Positions 11,791 through 21,322 of a stretch of 64,000 nucleotides of DNA are shown here, one piece after another (position 1 is the first letter of the stretch; each line of letters starts with the position of its first letter). The notes under the pieces are model-generated. The model did not search any database and was not told where the DNA came from. It saw only the letters and a list, made by a program, of their open reading frames with translations. This DNA is from Buxus sempervirens (Eukaryota > Streptophyta > Magnoliopsida > Buxales > Buxaceae): NCBI GenBank assembly GCA_947561395.2, contig OX387186.1:40629220-40693219 (forward strand), given 5' to 3'. The translations under genes were made by a program, and so were the position numbers.

Positions 11791-12218
11791 CAGCCAGAAA
11801 CCCTGAGTAGGCCTGGTTGTCAATGCAGAAACCCGGGGAGTAGGCCTGCATTGGATGACGAAACCCTGAGTAGGCCGTCATTTCAGAGTATCCGAAACCC
11901 TGAGTAGGCCGGAACTGTGTACATGGAGGTGTGGAGTGTCTACTTGGCATGTTTAATTTATCAACTAAACGATAGTCATGACATTGACCAATGTTGGTAC
12001 TTGATTTGTTTTGACGTGATATGTTTTATTCGCTGGTTTGTTGGTATTTATGGTTCATGGAATATTGTTTACCGATTATTGGGTATTGTACCTCCCGCTG
12101 GTGTAGAGCAGCCAGGAACCCTGAGTTGGTCTGGTTGTCAATGCAGAAACCTGGGGAGTAGGCCTGCATTGGATGACGTAGTCATTTCAATATCCGAAAC
12201 CCTGAGTAGGCCGGATAT
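11791..12218. repeat. Constant-loop, variable-stem hairpin array in T1
   Basis: Two blocks (11791-11914 and 12109-12218, a diverged duplication about 318 bp apart). The loop is AAACCCTGAGTAGGC with small variants, and each loop is flanked by a different complementary stem: CAGCCAG/CTGGTTG, CAATGCAG/CTGCATTG, ATGACG/CGTCAT and TATCCG/CGGATA. The second block repeats the series, but its third member has lost the loop (ATGAC gta GTCAT at 12173-12185). Confidence 0.92.
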
Positions 12219-14411
12219 ACATTTGGAGGCGTTGGCATGGTTATGAGAAGACTTGGTGTTATGTGACATTGGTATATCTGGAATTATATCTTGAGATACA
12301 AAATTATGCTTATTTGCTATGTTGTTGCCAATTAATCATTATTTATCGATATCTTCGGGATTGGAAACGGATTGTTATTGCTTGACTTACCTGATGGTTT
12401 TCCCGCACTGATATGAATTGGATTATTGAAGTTTAGTCGGCTTATTCGGAATATGCGTATTATCGTCATTGTACATGGTTATAATCGTGGCATGTTTTAG
12501 AACTGAAATAAATGTATTTGTGCATGCATGTGCTGCTCACTGGGATATTCGTATCTCATTCCGTATTGTTTTGTTTTGTTTTCAGCTGCTCCTGGAGAGG
12601 ACGATACTGGCGGGTAGTTACTTGGTCATGTGAGTTTATTTTCGTTTGGGATTATTTTAGCGCACTCTGTTATATAGTTTTTGTTGTATTCATGTTTTTC
12701 CTTCACTCTGATATTGCGATCCTGAGTTTTATAATAACCTCTGGAGACGAGTTACGGGTTTTTCATGTGACTCGGATCCGGGGCGTTACAGGAACGGGGA
12801 TACGAAGTGTGCCTATGTGCTGATAGTACAGGCGCTCTCCCAAATACATCACCCTACCAAGCCTCCCAAGGAAACACTGGTAGGGCTGACGTCGGAGATC
12901 TCTATCAAAGGCGTCCTATACTACCATCTCACGGGCCACTCCAACATCCACGTCGTCGAAGCATGCCAGGATGAGCTGCAAAGAAGAAAAATGGTCAGAT
13001 ACAGTCAAGGTGCAGGAAAAGAAATAAAAGGAAAAAGGGCAAAGAATTTACATCGGATCGTCGGGCACTGTCCAAGTGAACCCGTGCAGTGCGATGCTGA
13101 CTCCTATCAGCATCTCGGACCTGGGCCGACCACCACAAAGCAACAGGGAACTCCGCGACACCAGGTACTGGGGATGGGCGGAAGAAAGTCATGTAGGTGT
13201 ACATAAACACCTGGCAAAAGAAAAATCAATCAGAGATAAAGAAGATAAAGCCTAAGGAATAAGACAAGACAGATGAATTTAATACCTGCAGAATCTGCCA
13301 GAAGAACCGGCAGCTAACTCCATCACCTCTCAGAGTAGCCAGGCCCCGAACTACTCGGCACAGCTTGGCCAAGATGGTCCCATATATGAGCCGACCCCAT
13401 GCTAGCTGGCGGGTCTGACGGAGATCTCTCAAAGCATCCAAGAAAAGAGAACTGACACTGGTCGTATCCTCCTGGAAGAAGCAGCTCCCGAGCATCAGCA
13501 GAAAAACGTGCCGAAAGATAGGTACGAAGGTTGCATCCTCCACGGTGATGGTCGCATGTCTCCCCTCATAATGTCGAGTGAGGCTCTCCCGCAGCCAGCT
13601 AATAGAGATGCGACCACTCCGCCCATCCCAAGCAGCAGGAGGCAGGTCCGGATATCCCAAGAGAAGGCCGATCCAAAACGATAGTCCGCCCCATCAAAGG
13701 AATGCCAGTGATCATCACAAAATCGGAGGGGCGGATCCCCAGCTCCACGTCCTGAAGATGGAATGACTGCGTCTCCGGAAAATATTGCTCCATCATAGTG
13801 AAGATGAGGGGACGGTCAGCTCGGAATGATGGGATGCTGAGAAAATAATCTAGATGGCACCTCCCAAACTCACGCCTGAGTGCCGGGGAAAGCGACTGCG
13901 CCAACTCACTAAATCTCCCCCAACTGCCTCGCAGATGAGAGGGGGGATATGGAAGAGGCACATCGGCCCGGATGCACATGGAGGGGTGGCTATCCAAACC
14001 AATAAGGAGCTTTGTATCATGAACAGACGCTCTCAGCTCCATAGAAACTCCTAAGCGCAAGGCTACAGCAGCACCCTCCTGGCTCGGCCTCGGCCCCTCT
14101 GTCCAGCTCGGCCTCGGCCCCTCTCACCAACTCGGCCTCCGCCTCTCTCTCGACCTCTACCACGACCTTGAACAAGATCGGCAATAGGCTAAAAGCAGAA
14201 ATGAATAAGTGAAGGGCGGTTCCAAGAAATCAGGGAAAGAGATAAGGATTGGGAAGCCTACCTCAGCAGAGCCCTCAGCAGAGCTCTCTCTGAAATCATC
14301 TAGCGGCTCTGACAGGGTGGCGCTAGAACTTGCCTTTGTCCGAGCCCGCGAAGTGGAGGGCTGATCAGTAGGGTCAACCTCCTCCCGAACACGGGAGCGA
14401 CTCCTAGCCAT

Positions 14412-15910
14412 CTACAAGTAACAGGGAAGTGTTTCAGTTCAAATTTATCCTACTTTGCTTATCAGGAATCTTACCTTGCTCTCAGTCTAGGTTTCAGTTC
14501 AAATCTATATTACTTTGCTTTTAGTTCATCAGGGATCTTAGCAGGCTTTTTTTCAAAATTATCATAAATTGTGTCTTGAGGGAATTTTATCTCATCTGGG
14601 AAAGGGCGGATATTTCTGTTTTCTAATTCTAAAACATTTCTTCCTAACCCTAAAAGATTCTTACAAAACTTAATATTTCCTGATGTTTTGTGATTTCAGG
14701 ATATGGGAAAATTGGGGTCCTAAGGATCAGAAGCACTAATTATGGGCAGAATTGCAGAAACTCAAATTGGCAAGCCAATTAGAAAAATTTCATTGCAGAA
14801 TATGGTGGTAAAATTGAAAGTGAGCAGTCCACCAGCAATAATCAGGAGCCTTCACTTTCGGCAATATCGAAGCAAGGAAAAAAATGCAATCAACAATTTC
14901 AAGCGGCAGATCACCGCCAACAGGCAGATCAGGATTCAAGCCAAAGAAAATTTTTGTAGCATGGTATTAGCAGCATATTATTCAAAAAATCATGCAATTT
15001 GGACTCCACTGGCAGACAACTCAAGAATTGGCAGGATTAATTTGGTAAGCCAAAACAGATTGTAGAGAAAAAAATCCTTACAGAAATCAGCCATTTAGCA
15101 TGAGAAATATATTAAAGCATGCAATCAGCAGTTCTATAAAGACCACCGGTAGGCAATCCAAGGTTCTGGGATACCGTCAAGAAAGCCATTGTTATCATGA
15201 ATTGTAACAAGAATCGGTAGGTCAAAGCAAATGGCAAGAAAAAAGGGGGAACAACATGGTATTCAATACAAGCAGAAATTCCTCACTGGCAGAAATTCCA
15301 ATCAATCCAAGTAGAAATTAGAACATTGCAATAGCATGGATCATCAGCAATTACAATTCCAGCTCAAGCTTGGCAATGAAGGTTACCGGAAATTGGAACA
15401 AATTTGCTACTCAATTTCAGCAAGAACAGTGGAGGAATGAGCAATTGTTTACAAAAAACCAAATCCAACCAACAATCAGGGTAGGATATAATGTTAGAAT
15501 TGATCGAGCATGGCAATTCGGTATATAAGATATGCAAGAAAAAATTTTCGCTGGATGGTGCCGAGTTGCACTTACTGTTCGAATGGCAATAGAAAAATTT
15601 TCGCCTGATTGCAAGCAAGGTCGGATTGCCGAAGCCAAGATGAACTTCCCGAAGCTTGTGCGAAGGCGTTGAGCAATGAACTGTCGGCAGAAGAAAACGG
15701 CCGAGATAAGGGCTTCGTCCCAACAGGAATCAAAGAAGTTGCCGGAATTAATGGCAATCACCGGAGTTTGAAGGAAGTTGCCGGAGTCAATAGGAGCTCG
15801 CCGGAAACTGTGGGAGTCGCCGAGGAGCCGCCGGAGAAGAAGGAAGAGCAGTCGGGGACGAAGAGAAAATGAGGGTATCCGGTCTGAGTGTTCGGAGGAG
15901 AAAAAAAGAA
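14412..15910 (-). other. 5' untranslated exon and leader intron of antisense gene 2
   Basis: On the minus strand a GTAAGTGC donor at 15575 and a CTTGTAG acceptor at 14412-14413, directly before the ATG at 14411, define a 1164-bp intron. Upstream, to about 15910, is a leader without a convincing reading frame, rich in TCCGGC(A/G) on the minus strand. A large leader intron ending at the start codon is common in plant genes. Transcription start inferred, not seen. Confidence 0.5.
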
Positions 15911-15916
15911 GAGGAA

Positions 15917-16016
15917 AAGTCGCGGTCGCGCGCGACTTATAAAAACAGGTGTATCCAACAAAGCATGTTGGATACAAAGAAAGCTCTACTTATCTGATGT
16001 GTTACGTCGGATACAA
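15917..16016 (-). promoter_or_regulatory. Promoter region of antisense gene 2: TATA-like box and hairpins
   Basis: The minus strand has TTTTTATAAG (about 15936-15945). Upstream of it are two hairpins of the GTATCC type: 15950-15976 (stem TGTATCCAACA, loop AAGCA, perfect 11 bp) and 15990-16016 (imperfect). Overlapping the TATA is a CG-rich palindrome with arms AAGTCGCG/CGCGACTT (15917-15938). Same arrangement as at antisense gene 1 and in the LTRs. Confidence 0.6.
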
Positions 16017-16562
16017 AAAGAAAAATAGAAAAAAAAAGGAGAAAAAGAAAAGAAAAAAGGAGAAAAAGAAAAGGAAAAAAGGAAAAAAGGAAAAAAAAAG
16101 AAGAAAAGAAGAAAAGAAAAAAAAAAGAAAAGAAAAAAAAAGAAGAAAAAAAAGAAAGAAAAAAGAGCAAAAAAATGTGCTACAAAGTCCGCTATTTTCA
16201 CAAAAGCCCCTATTTTGTCTTAAAATCAACTTTATAGCCACGAGAGCTCTGTGGAATTTGGGACAACTTTGGGATATGTGTTGGTCAAAAAGGAAGATAT
16301 CCACTCAATTTTTACCTTGGTTTGATAAAAAATCAGTTTTCAAAAAAATCTTATTTTTGGGCTTAAAATCCACTTCATAGCCATGAGAGCTCAGTGGAAT
16401 TTAAGACCTCTTGGAGAAATGCCCCCCTTAAAGTTAGGGCTTTATGGCAAATCTTCACCCAAAAATTATTTTTACAAAATTGAATTGAACCAAGCAAATC
16501 ATGGTTAAGGGAGGGCAATTTGGGCTTGTCTAATCTTTGCAACTCATTGCTTCGCAACTCCC
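16017..16562. repeat. Purine-only tract and 143-bp direct repeat before the 3' LTR of A-I
   Basis: Positions 16027-16167 are 141 consecutive purines (A and G only). After that, the segment at 16219-16259 (TTAAAATC ... GAGAGCTCTGTGGAATTT) recurs at 16362-16402 in diverged form. No gene seen; long reading frames here are low-complexity artefacts. Confidence 0.8.
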
Positions 16563-16577
16563 GTAAAGAGGGGCAGT
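16563..16577 (+). other. Polypurine tract of A-I
   Basis: GTAAAGAGGGGCAGT lies directly before the 3' LTR start (TGTAGACACCCC at 16578). It fits the plus-strand priming site of reverse transcription. Confidence 0.7.
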
Positions 16578-16678
16578 TGTAGACACCCCAAATTGCACAA
16601 TAAAAATGATCAATAATCAGTAAAAATCAGTATCTCCTTTGAAGCCAACACAAAAAATGTGAAAAAACAAGTTTTTCC

Positions 16679-16823
16679 TTGTATCCAACAACTCAGGTCG
16701 GATACAAGTATATTTCTTCGTATCCGACATAAGTTTTCGGATACAAGTAGACCTTAATGTATCCGACAACATATGCCGGATACATACAGGTACTCGTGTA
16801 TCCGACCTGATATGTCAGATACA
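16679..16823. repeat. GTATCCGAC-type hairpin array in the A-I 3' LTR
   Basis: Four inverted repeats at 16679-16707, 16720-16744, 16758-16784 and 16797-16823, each with arms of about 9-12 bp (TGTATCCGAC / GTCGGATACA type) and variable centres. They lie 165-310 bp upstream of the TATA box. Homologous arrays sit at 36636-36781 and 60796-60940. Confidence 0.9.
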
Positions 16824-16987
16824 TGATTTTTGCTCAAAATTAGGGTTTTCCGAGAGTTTTCACATTTTACCATCATATCCTCATTAAATGAAAGGAAATC
16901 TCGAAAATAGCCTTAAGGTTAAGGTTGGTGGGCTCTAGACATTAGTTTGTGTCTACCATCTCACCAACCCTAACCCTGGCCTTTGCC

Positions 16988-16995
16988 TATAAATA
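16988..16995 (+). promoter_or_regulatory. TATA box of the A-I LTR
   Basis: TATAAATA in GCCTATAAATAGG, preceded by AACCCTAACCCT. The same context is kept at 36948-36955 and 61106-61113. It sets the U3/R boundary roughly 30 bp downstream. Confidence 0.75.
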
Positions 16996-19395
16996 GGAGG
17001 CTCCTCCTTAAGCAAATGGTCAACAATTCTTGCCAAGAACCTTTGTCAAGAAGAGCTCCGAGTGAAGAGGGGAACCGCTGCGGAACTGCTTCTAGAACCC
17101 AGGTAAGCCTCAAACCTATCTTTAATTTTTTTTTTTTTACATTTTTAGATCTAGATCTCTTCTTATACCTTTCTGTAGAATAAGGCCTTTGATGTGTGTA
17201 TGAAAACCCTTCCTCGGCTCAAAGTATCTCAAGACTCCCCCTAGCCATAAAAAGTGAAGGCGGGATCTAGGAGAAACGAGACTGGGGATTGATCCTAGTG
17301 CTAGAACCTCTTTTGAATAAGCCTTTTGATTCTATGAAGACCGTTCCATATTCAAAGTACCCCAAGATTATCTTGAAGAACCGTGTTTAACGGGGAGAGA
17401 GAACTAAGGGAAACAATAATGGAACGGAACCCTAGGTTGTTTGTAGAACCCTATTTTGATTAATATGAATGCATGCTATCTTTGCCATGTTGTTGGAATG
17501 ATTTTTACACTTACACATACATAGCACGTGATTTTAGCGGGATTGGCTCATATTTCGGATTTATTGCATTTATTGTGATAAATCTGAAATAAATAGCCCC
17601 AAGGAATTCTGGGATGTTTTTAAATGATTTTAAAATGGTTTTGATCTATCTTGCATGGATCACACACCTCTTATCACTGTTTTGCATTGGTTTTCTCCAA
17701 AAAAGGCTTAACTTGACAGCAACTGTACCCCAACTTCGGACACTCATAACTTCATCGTTCAGATGAATTTTAGAGTGATTCCAGAACCATGGGAAAGGTG
17801 AGGCTGTCTAGTTTATATCTACCAAATTTCATTAATTTCTATCAAGCAAATTTTTGACACAATTCTGTCGAAGTTGATAGGTCAGTTCAGGTCAAACTGT
17901 TGAACCTATCACTTCGAATGGGCGTCATCTGCTTGTTTTAAATCCGATTTGAGTGATTTTTGTTTCTGGCACTCCTTTATGAGTCTATTTTCAAATTCAG
18001 TTGGTTTCATAATTTTTTGACTCCATTTGTGTTGTTGGTAACAGATTTACTCAGAACTGCTCAGCAACACTTTTCTGGGTAAATTTGTGATCTTCGGGGC
18101 CTGTTCGGGAGACCATCCAAGGCACATCTGGATGAATTTTTGTATGAGGCTTGTTTCATTTGAAATATGACCAAACAGACTTCACTCACACCAAATTTCA
18201 TGAATTTATATGGAGCCGATATTTCTAGGCAATTTTCCAAACTTGCCTACTTACCACTTTTAATTATCTCCAGCAGCAATTTTAAAGGAGGCATAACTCC
18301 TCGGATTTCAACCGGATTTAATTGAAATTTTGCATGAGTCTCTTGTTTATCATAATCTTTCAAATGGATGTGGTTTGATTCAATTTAAATGGGATTTGAA
18401 TGATTTCAAGACAAATGGCATTATCTTTTACCAAATTTTCCGGATTTGACTCAGCTTGGTTTTGTGCCATCTTTGCTTTGATTTCCGTTTATTTTTTATA
18501 TTCCAGAAGTGATGTTGACATAAAAGAGGATCTGGAATCCATTTGGATTTCTCATGTGAAGATATCACACATTTGTTTAATTCTTTTTCAATGTTTTCAA
18601 TAATTTTAGCAAGCTTTCTTACTTTTTTTTGCATGAACAACACTTGGCAACCACCTTGTGTGGATGAATGGGGGTGCCTAACACCTTCCCCCGTTCATAA
18701 TCTAATCCCCTTACCCATCTCTGGATTTGATTTTCAAGTAGGGTTATTTTTACTCTAGAATTTGCCTTTTAGCTATTTTTTATCATCTTTAATCTTTTGG
18801 TGTCCATTTACACCTCAAAAAATCTGAATGGTGGCTGTAGACACCTGATTTTTGCACCCCAAAAATGAAGAAAATAAAAATTTCAATTAAAAAGTCAAAC
18901 CCTGAGGGGGCCAAAATTTGACACTTTGATCCAAAGAAAATTGGCCATCAAACTTCCTCTCATTGAAAAGAGCATTTCGACACGGTTCTAACGCAACTGA
19001 GTTTGCCAGAATCGGAGTCCGGATGAGGAAGTTTTGAGCCGATCAAACTTTTGGGGGAGCGAAAGTTGACTTTTTGCTCGAGCCCAATTCAACTGCCCAA
19101 TTTGATCCCAGTGGATAGTATGTTCCGAGCTGATTCCAACGACATCAAATTTGCTAAAATCGGACATCAGACGGAGAAGTTATGGGCAGTTGAAGTTTCA
19201 AAGAAAGCTGCCCATGTGGCAAAACAGCAGTAAAAAGCAGAATAGATGAATTAAATAAATAAAAATGATCTTTTAATATTATTTTAATAAGAGAATCTCG
19301 TTTATATAATAAAATAATCATAAAATCGAATGTAAATCTTGCAAAAAACCAAATTGAATAAAGATTTGAAATCCAAACATTTTTAAAACGTGCTG

Positions 19396-20481
19396 GACCG
19401 TATTTGCATTACGGGCACGCTTCTGGAAGAAAACACGCGTCGCTGTACGGCGGGACACGCGTCCCGTACGGAAGAATCTGCGATAATTGCAAATATTCGT
19501 TTTTCGCCCGTACTTGAATTACGGGCAAGGCACGCCCGTACTTGAAGTACGGGCGAGGTATGCCCGTACTTCAAATACGGGTACGAAAATTTTGCCTATA
19601 AATAGAGAGGCCACCCCCCTCATTTAAACAAGCTCTCCTCTTGGCCTCTCCCCCCTCTGCCTATGTGATTATCTCGGCCACACCCTGTCCAAATACCACC
19701 ACCCCAAAACCAAAACCCTTTTTATACCCAAATTACCCCTATGCTCTAAGACTACCCCGAAACCATGCCCAAATCTCCTTCAATTTGATCTTGAACCCAT
19801 CCGCCTTAACCATATTCTTCCCAATTCTTCCCCACAAAATTTGGAGGACGCGGAAGCGCTGCTCAATTCACCGGAGGAACCCTTACAGCTAATAATCTCA
19901 TTGTAAGTATACTAAGTTTTATAATATATTATCATTGTCAAGTTCTATTCCTTTTTTTTTTATTTTTACTTTGTTTTTTACCACTAATCCAATTGTTGTT
20001 TTAATGTGAGAATCTAAGTTCAAGGATGTGATCATCTAAAAAAGGAGAATGGGAAGAAAGTGTCTTAAAGACACTTTAATCAACCAATTTTATTGATCTA
20101 TTTCATCCTTTAGCAAAGAAGGACTTGATTTCTTTGAAGGCATGTGACATCCCTGTAATTTCCCCTCTCCCACTCTCAAAATTATCTGGGAACAACCAAG
20201 CAAAGACATGGTTTCCTTAAAGAACAAAAGGAAGAAGAGGAGAATGGCCTTTTAGGCCAAATGAAGAAAATGTGACACTTGAAGAATCTAGAAGTCCCGC
20301 TGAAATTGCCGGACACATAAGAAAGTCACCGGAGTGATCCCAAGAAAAGCCGGCACCAAAAATGCAAAACAAGCCGCGCCCGTAAACTCAGGTCGGTCCG
20401 GGCGGGACCGTATTTTCTTCACGGGCGAGGAAGACCGTAATTCATCCACGGGCAAGGTGGACCGTATAGAAAATACGGTCC
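19396..20481. repeat. GCCCGTA-type hairpin arrays on both sides of the X1 TATA box
   Basis: Upstream array: 19396-19416, 19449-19470, 19507-19526, 19534-19554 (arms GCCCGTACTT/AAGTACGGGC, perfect 10 bp) and 19562-19582. A second array in the transcribed half: 20406-20426, 20433-20453 and 20459-20481 (arms GGACCGTAT/ATACGGTCC, perfect 9 bp). The stem differs from the A-family stem, but the placement upstream of TATA is the same. Confidence 0.88.
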
Positions 20482-20539
20482 AATATGAATGTAACTTAAA
20501 AAATGTAATTTTTCGGTCCGATTGGACTTGATCCAGCCT

Positions 20540-20840
20540 AAACCTGAACCGAACCCTTTAACAACTTGGGCTGTCTTAAGCCCATTTTTGGACTATGGGC
20601 CTAGATGGGCCCATCAAGACCCCCCTTTGGCCCACTTGTGAGGCCCACTCTAGACTGGCCTATACCAGGCCTGTTTTCAATAAACAGGCCCAAGCCCTTT
20701 AACCTTTGGCTAATGGGCCAAATCCAAGCCCATCAAGCCCAAATAAAAGTGTAAATAAATAAAATTTAAATAACCAAAAAAGGGTTACCCAATAACCCTA
20801 CTGGGCCCAAGGCCCAACCATGGCAGCCCACGGGTCTTCC
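20540..20840. repeat. Cluster of GGCCCA/TGGGCC motifs in X1
   Basis: A dense run of TGGGCC/GGCCCA words in about 300 bp of the transcribed half of the LTR. The same kind of cluster lies inverted in X-rev (23280-23890). TGGGCC/T words are known site II (TCP-binding) elements of plant promoters; whether they act here is unknown. Confidence 0.6.
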
Positions 20841-21322
20841 AACGGGACCCGGATCCGACCTACTTCATTAACTTAATGAAAAGATAAAATCAAATAAAAA
20901 GTGGACTCACACCATCAACGGTCCCCACCAGACCAAATAAGTGTGCATGCTGGTCTAGGAAGGGTGAGAACTAAGTTGACTCAGACCAAGGAGACCCACG
21001 GGACCTGTCAATTGACGGGGCGGGCTAGGGTGTCTTCGGGCTTCCCTAGACGTAACCGAGAACTTGCTCAGAACTCTAATAAGCCGCAGACCAGAATAAT
21101 TAGGCCCGGATAGGTGCCCCTTTGTGTCTGCCTGCACCTCTCAGGCAGTGGCGACTCCAAACCAAAACAGTCCCGAGCCGAGCATCACTCACTTCTACAT
21201 GCACCTCGTCGTGCGAAACCGAAAAACGGGGTGCGCACAGTGGCGACTCTCCCAATTTTTACGTTGAGCCCGTGTGTTAACGGAGGGTGAATCATCCCGG
21301 TGATTTTTTCCCATGTCTCACA

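Larger units (their letters stand above)
9517..12790 (+). mobile_element. Solo LTR T1 (TGTAAGACCCC...GGGGCGTTACA)
   Basis: Starts TGTAAGACCCC at 9517 and ends GGGGCGTTACA at 12790, flanked by the 5-bp duplication GGAAC (9512-9516, 12791-12795). Length 3274 bp. No primer site, polypurine tract or coding domain inside, so it is a solo LTR. Termini and length suggest a Tekay/Del-type chromovirus, but without internal sequence this is tentative. Near the right end is a block (GGGATATTCGTATCTC, 12541-12556, then TTTTCAG) shared with T2 and T3. No gene is present in this span. Confidence 0.85.
8356..14411 (-). pseudogene. Antisense gene 2 of A-I: plant mobile domain-like protein, about seven coding exons, split by solo LTR T1
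   Basis: Minus-strand coding exons: 14411-14262, 14188-13286 (or starting at 14078), 13210-13052, 12975-12791 plus 9511-9307 (one exon cut by T1), 9227-9078, 8999-8744 and 8669-8356. All introns have GT...AG ends and most are 73-79 bp. Phases agree, and the exon cut by T1 gives exactly 130 codons once T1 and one target duplication are left out. Exon 2 has FHLQDVELGIRP and ITGIPLMGR, resembling the plant mobile domain of MAIN-like proteins. Exon 5 is a heptad coiled coil (IRELEAQIAELQSRQ); exons 6-7 are Pro/Ala/Asp-rich. Damage: frame conflict near 14063 (unless the alternative acceptor at 14079-14080 is used), a frameshift near 13660, TAG at 12916-12918, and the T1 insertion. Function unknown. 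Confidence 0.72.
18836..21239 (+). mobile_element. Solo LTR X1
   Basis: Starts TGTAGACACCTGATTTTTGC and ends GTGCGCACA; flanked by GTGGC (18831-18835, 21240-21244). Length 2404 bp. TATA box TATAAATA at 19597-19604, splice-donor-like GTAAGTAT at 19913. No primer site or coding sequence inside. The U3 has diverged repeats of a block with AATCGGAGTCCGGAT that is shared with X2 and X-rev. No gene. Confidence 0.9.
1..21322 (+). mobile_element. Element A-I: Tat-type Ty3/gypsy retrotransposon, 5' end outside window
   Basis: Coding order is gag tail, protease, G-patch-like segment, reverse transcriptase, RNase H, a second RNase H and integrase. A long 3' region with two antisense genes follows, then a polypurine tract and a 3' LTR. 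The second RNase H and the long region with antisense additional genes are known marks of the Tat lineage (Ogre/Retand/Grande-like). The 3' LTR ends TGTCTCACA at 21322 and is followed by the unrelated coding sequence of element B. Two solo LTRs, T1 and X1, are nested inside. The polyprotein is broken by stops, a frameshift and an integrase deletion, so this copy cannot move by itself. Confidence 0.9.
16578..21322 (+). mobile_element. 3' LTR of A-I, split by solo LTR X1
   Basis: Starts TGTAGACACCCCAAATTGC and ends TGTCTCACA. Without X1 and one target duplication it is about 2.34 kb, matching the 5' LTR of A-II (36537-38818) and the solo LTR at 60695-63007. It holds a hairpin array, a repeated CCCTAA motif (about 16970), TATA box, a splice donor (GGTAAGCC at 17102) and a long transcribed part without coding sequence. 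X1 is inserted 78 bp before its end. Confidence 0.92.

Noticed and set aside
9517-12790. T1 as a full non-autonomous element (TRIM/LARD) rather than a solo LTR
   Set aside because: Its internal duplication (about 318 bp) is not terminal, and there is no primer site or polypurine tract; one LTR fits better.
15937-16380. Long Lys/Glu- or Phe/Ser-rich frames on both strands
   Set aside because: They are translations of a purine-only tract; no protein evidence.
16983-17183. A short frame (MPINRRLLLKQM...) conserved in three A LTRs (also 36943-37149)
   Set aside because: Its start lies at the TATA box, upstream of any transcript, and it runs over the splice donor. Conservation is that of the LTR promoter.
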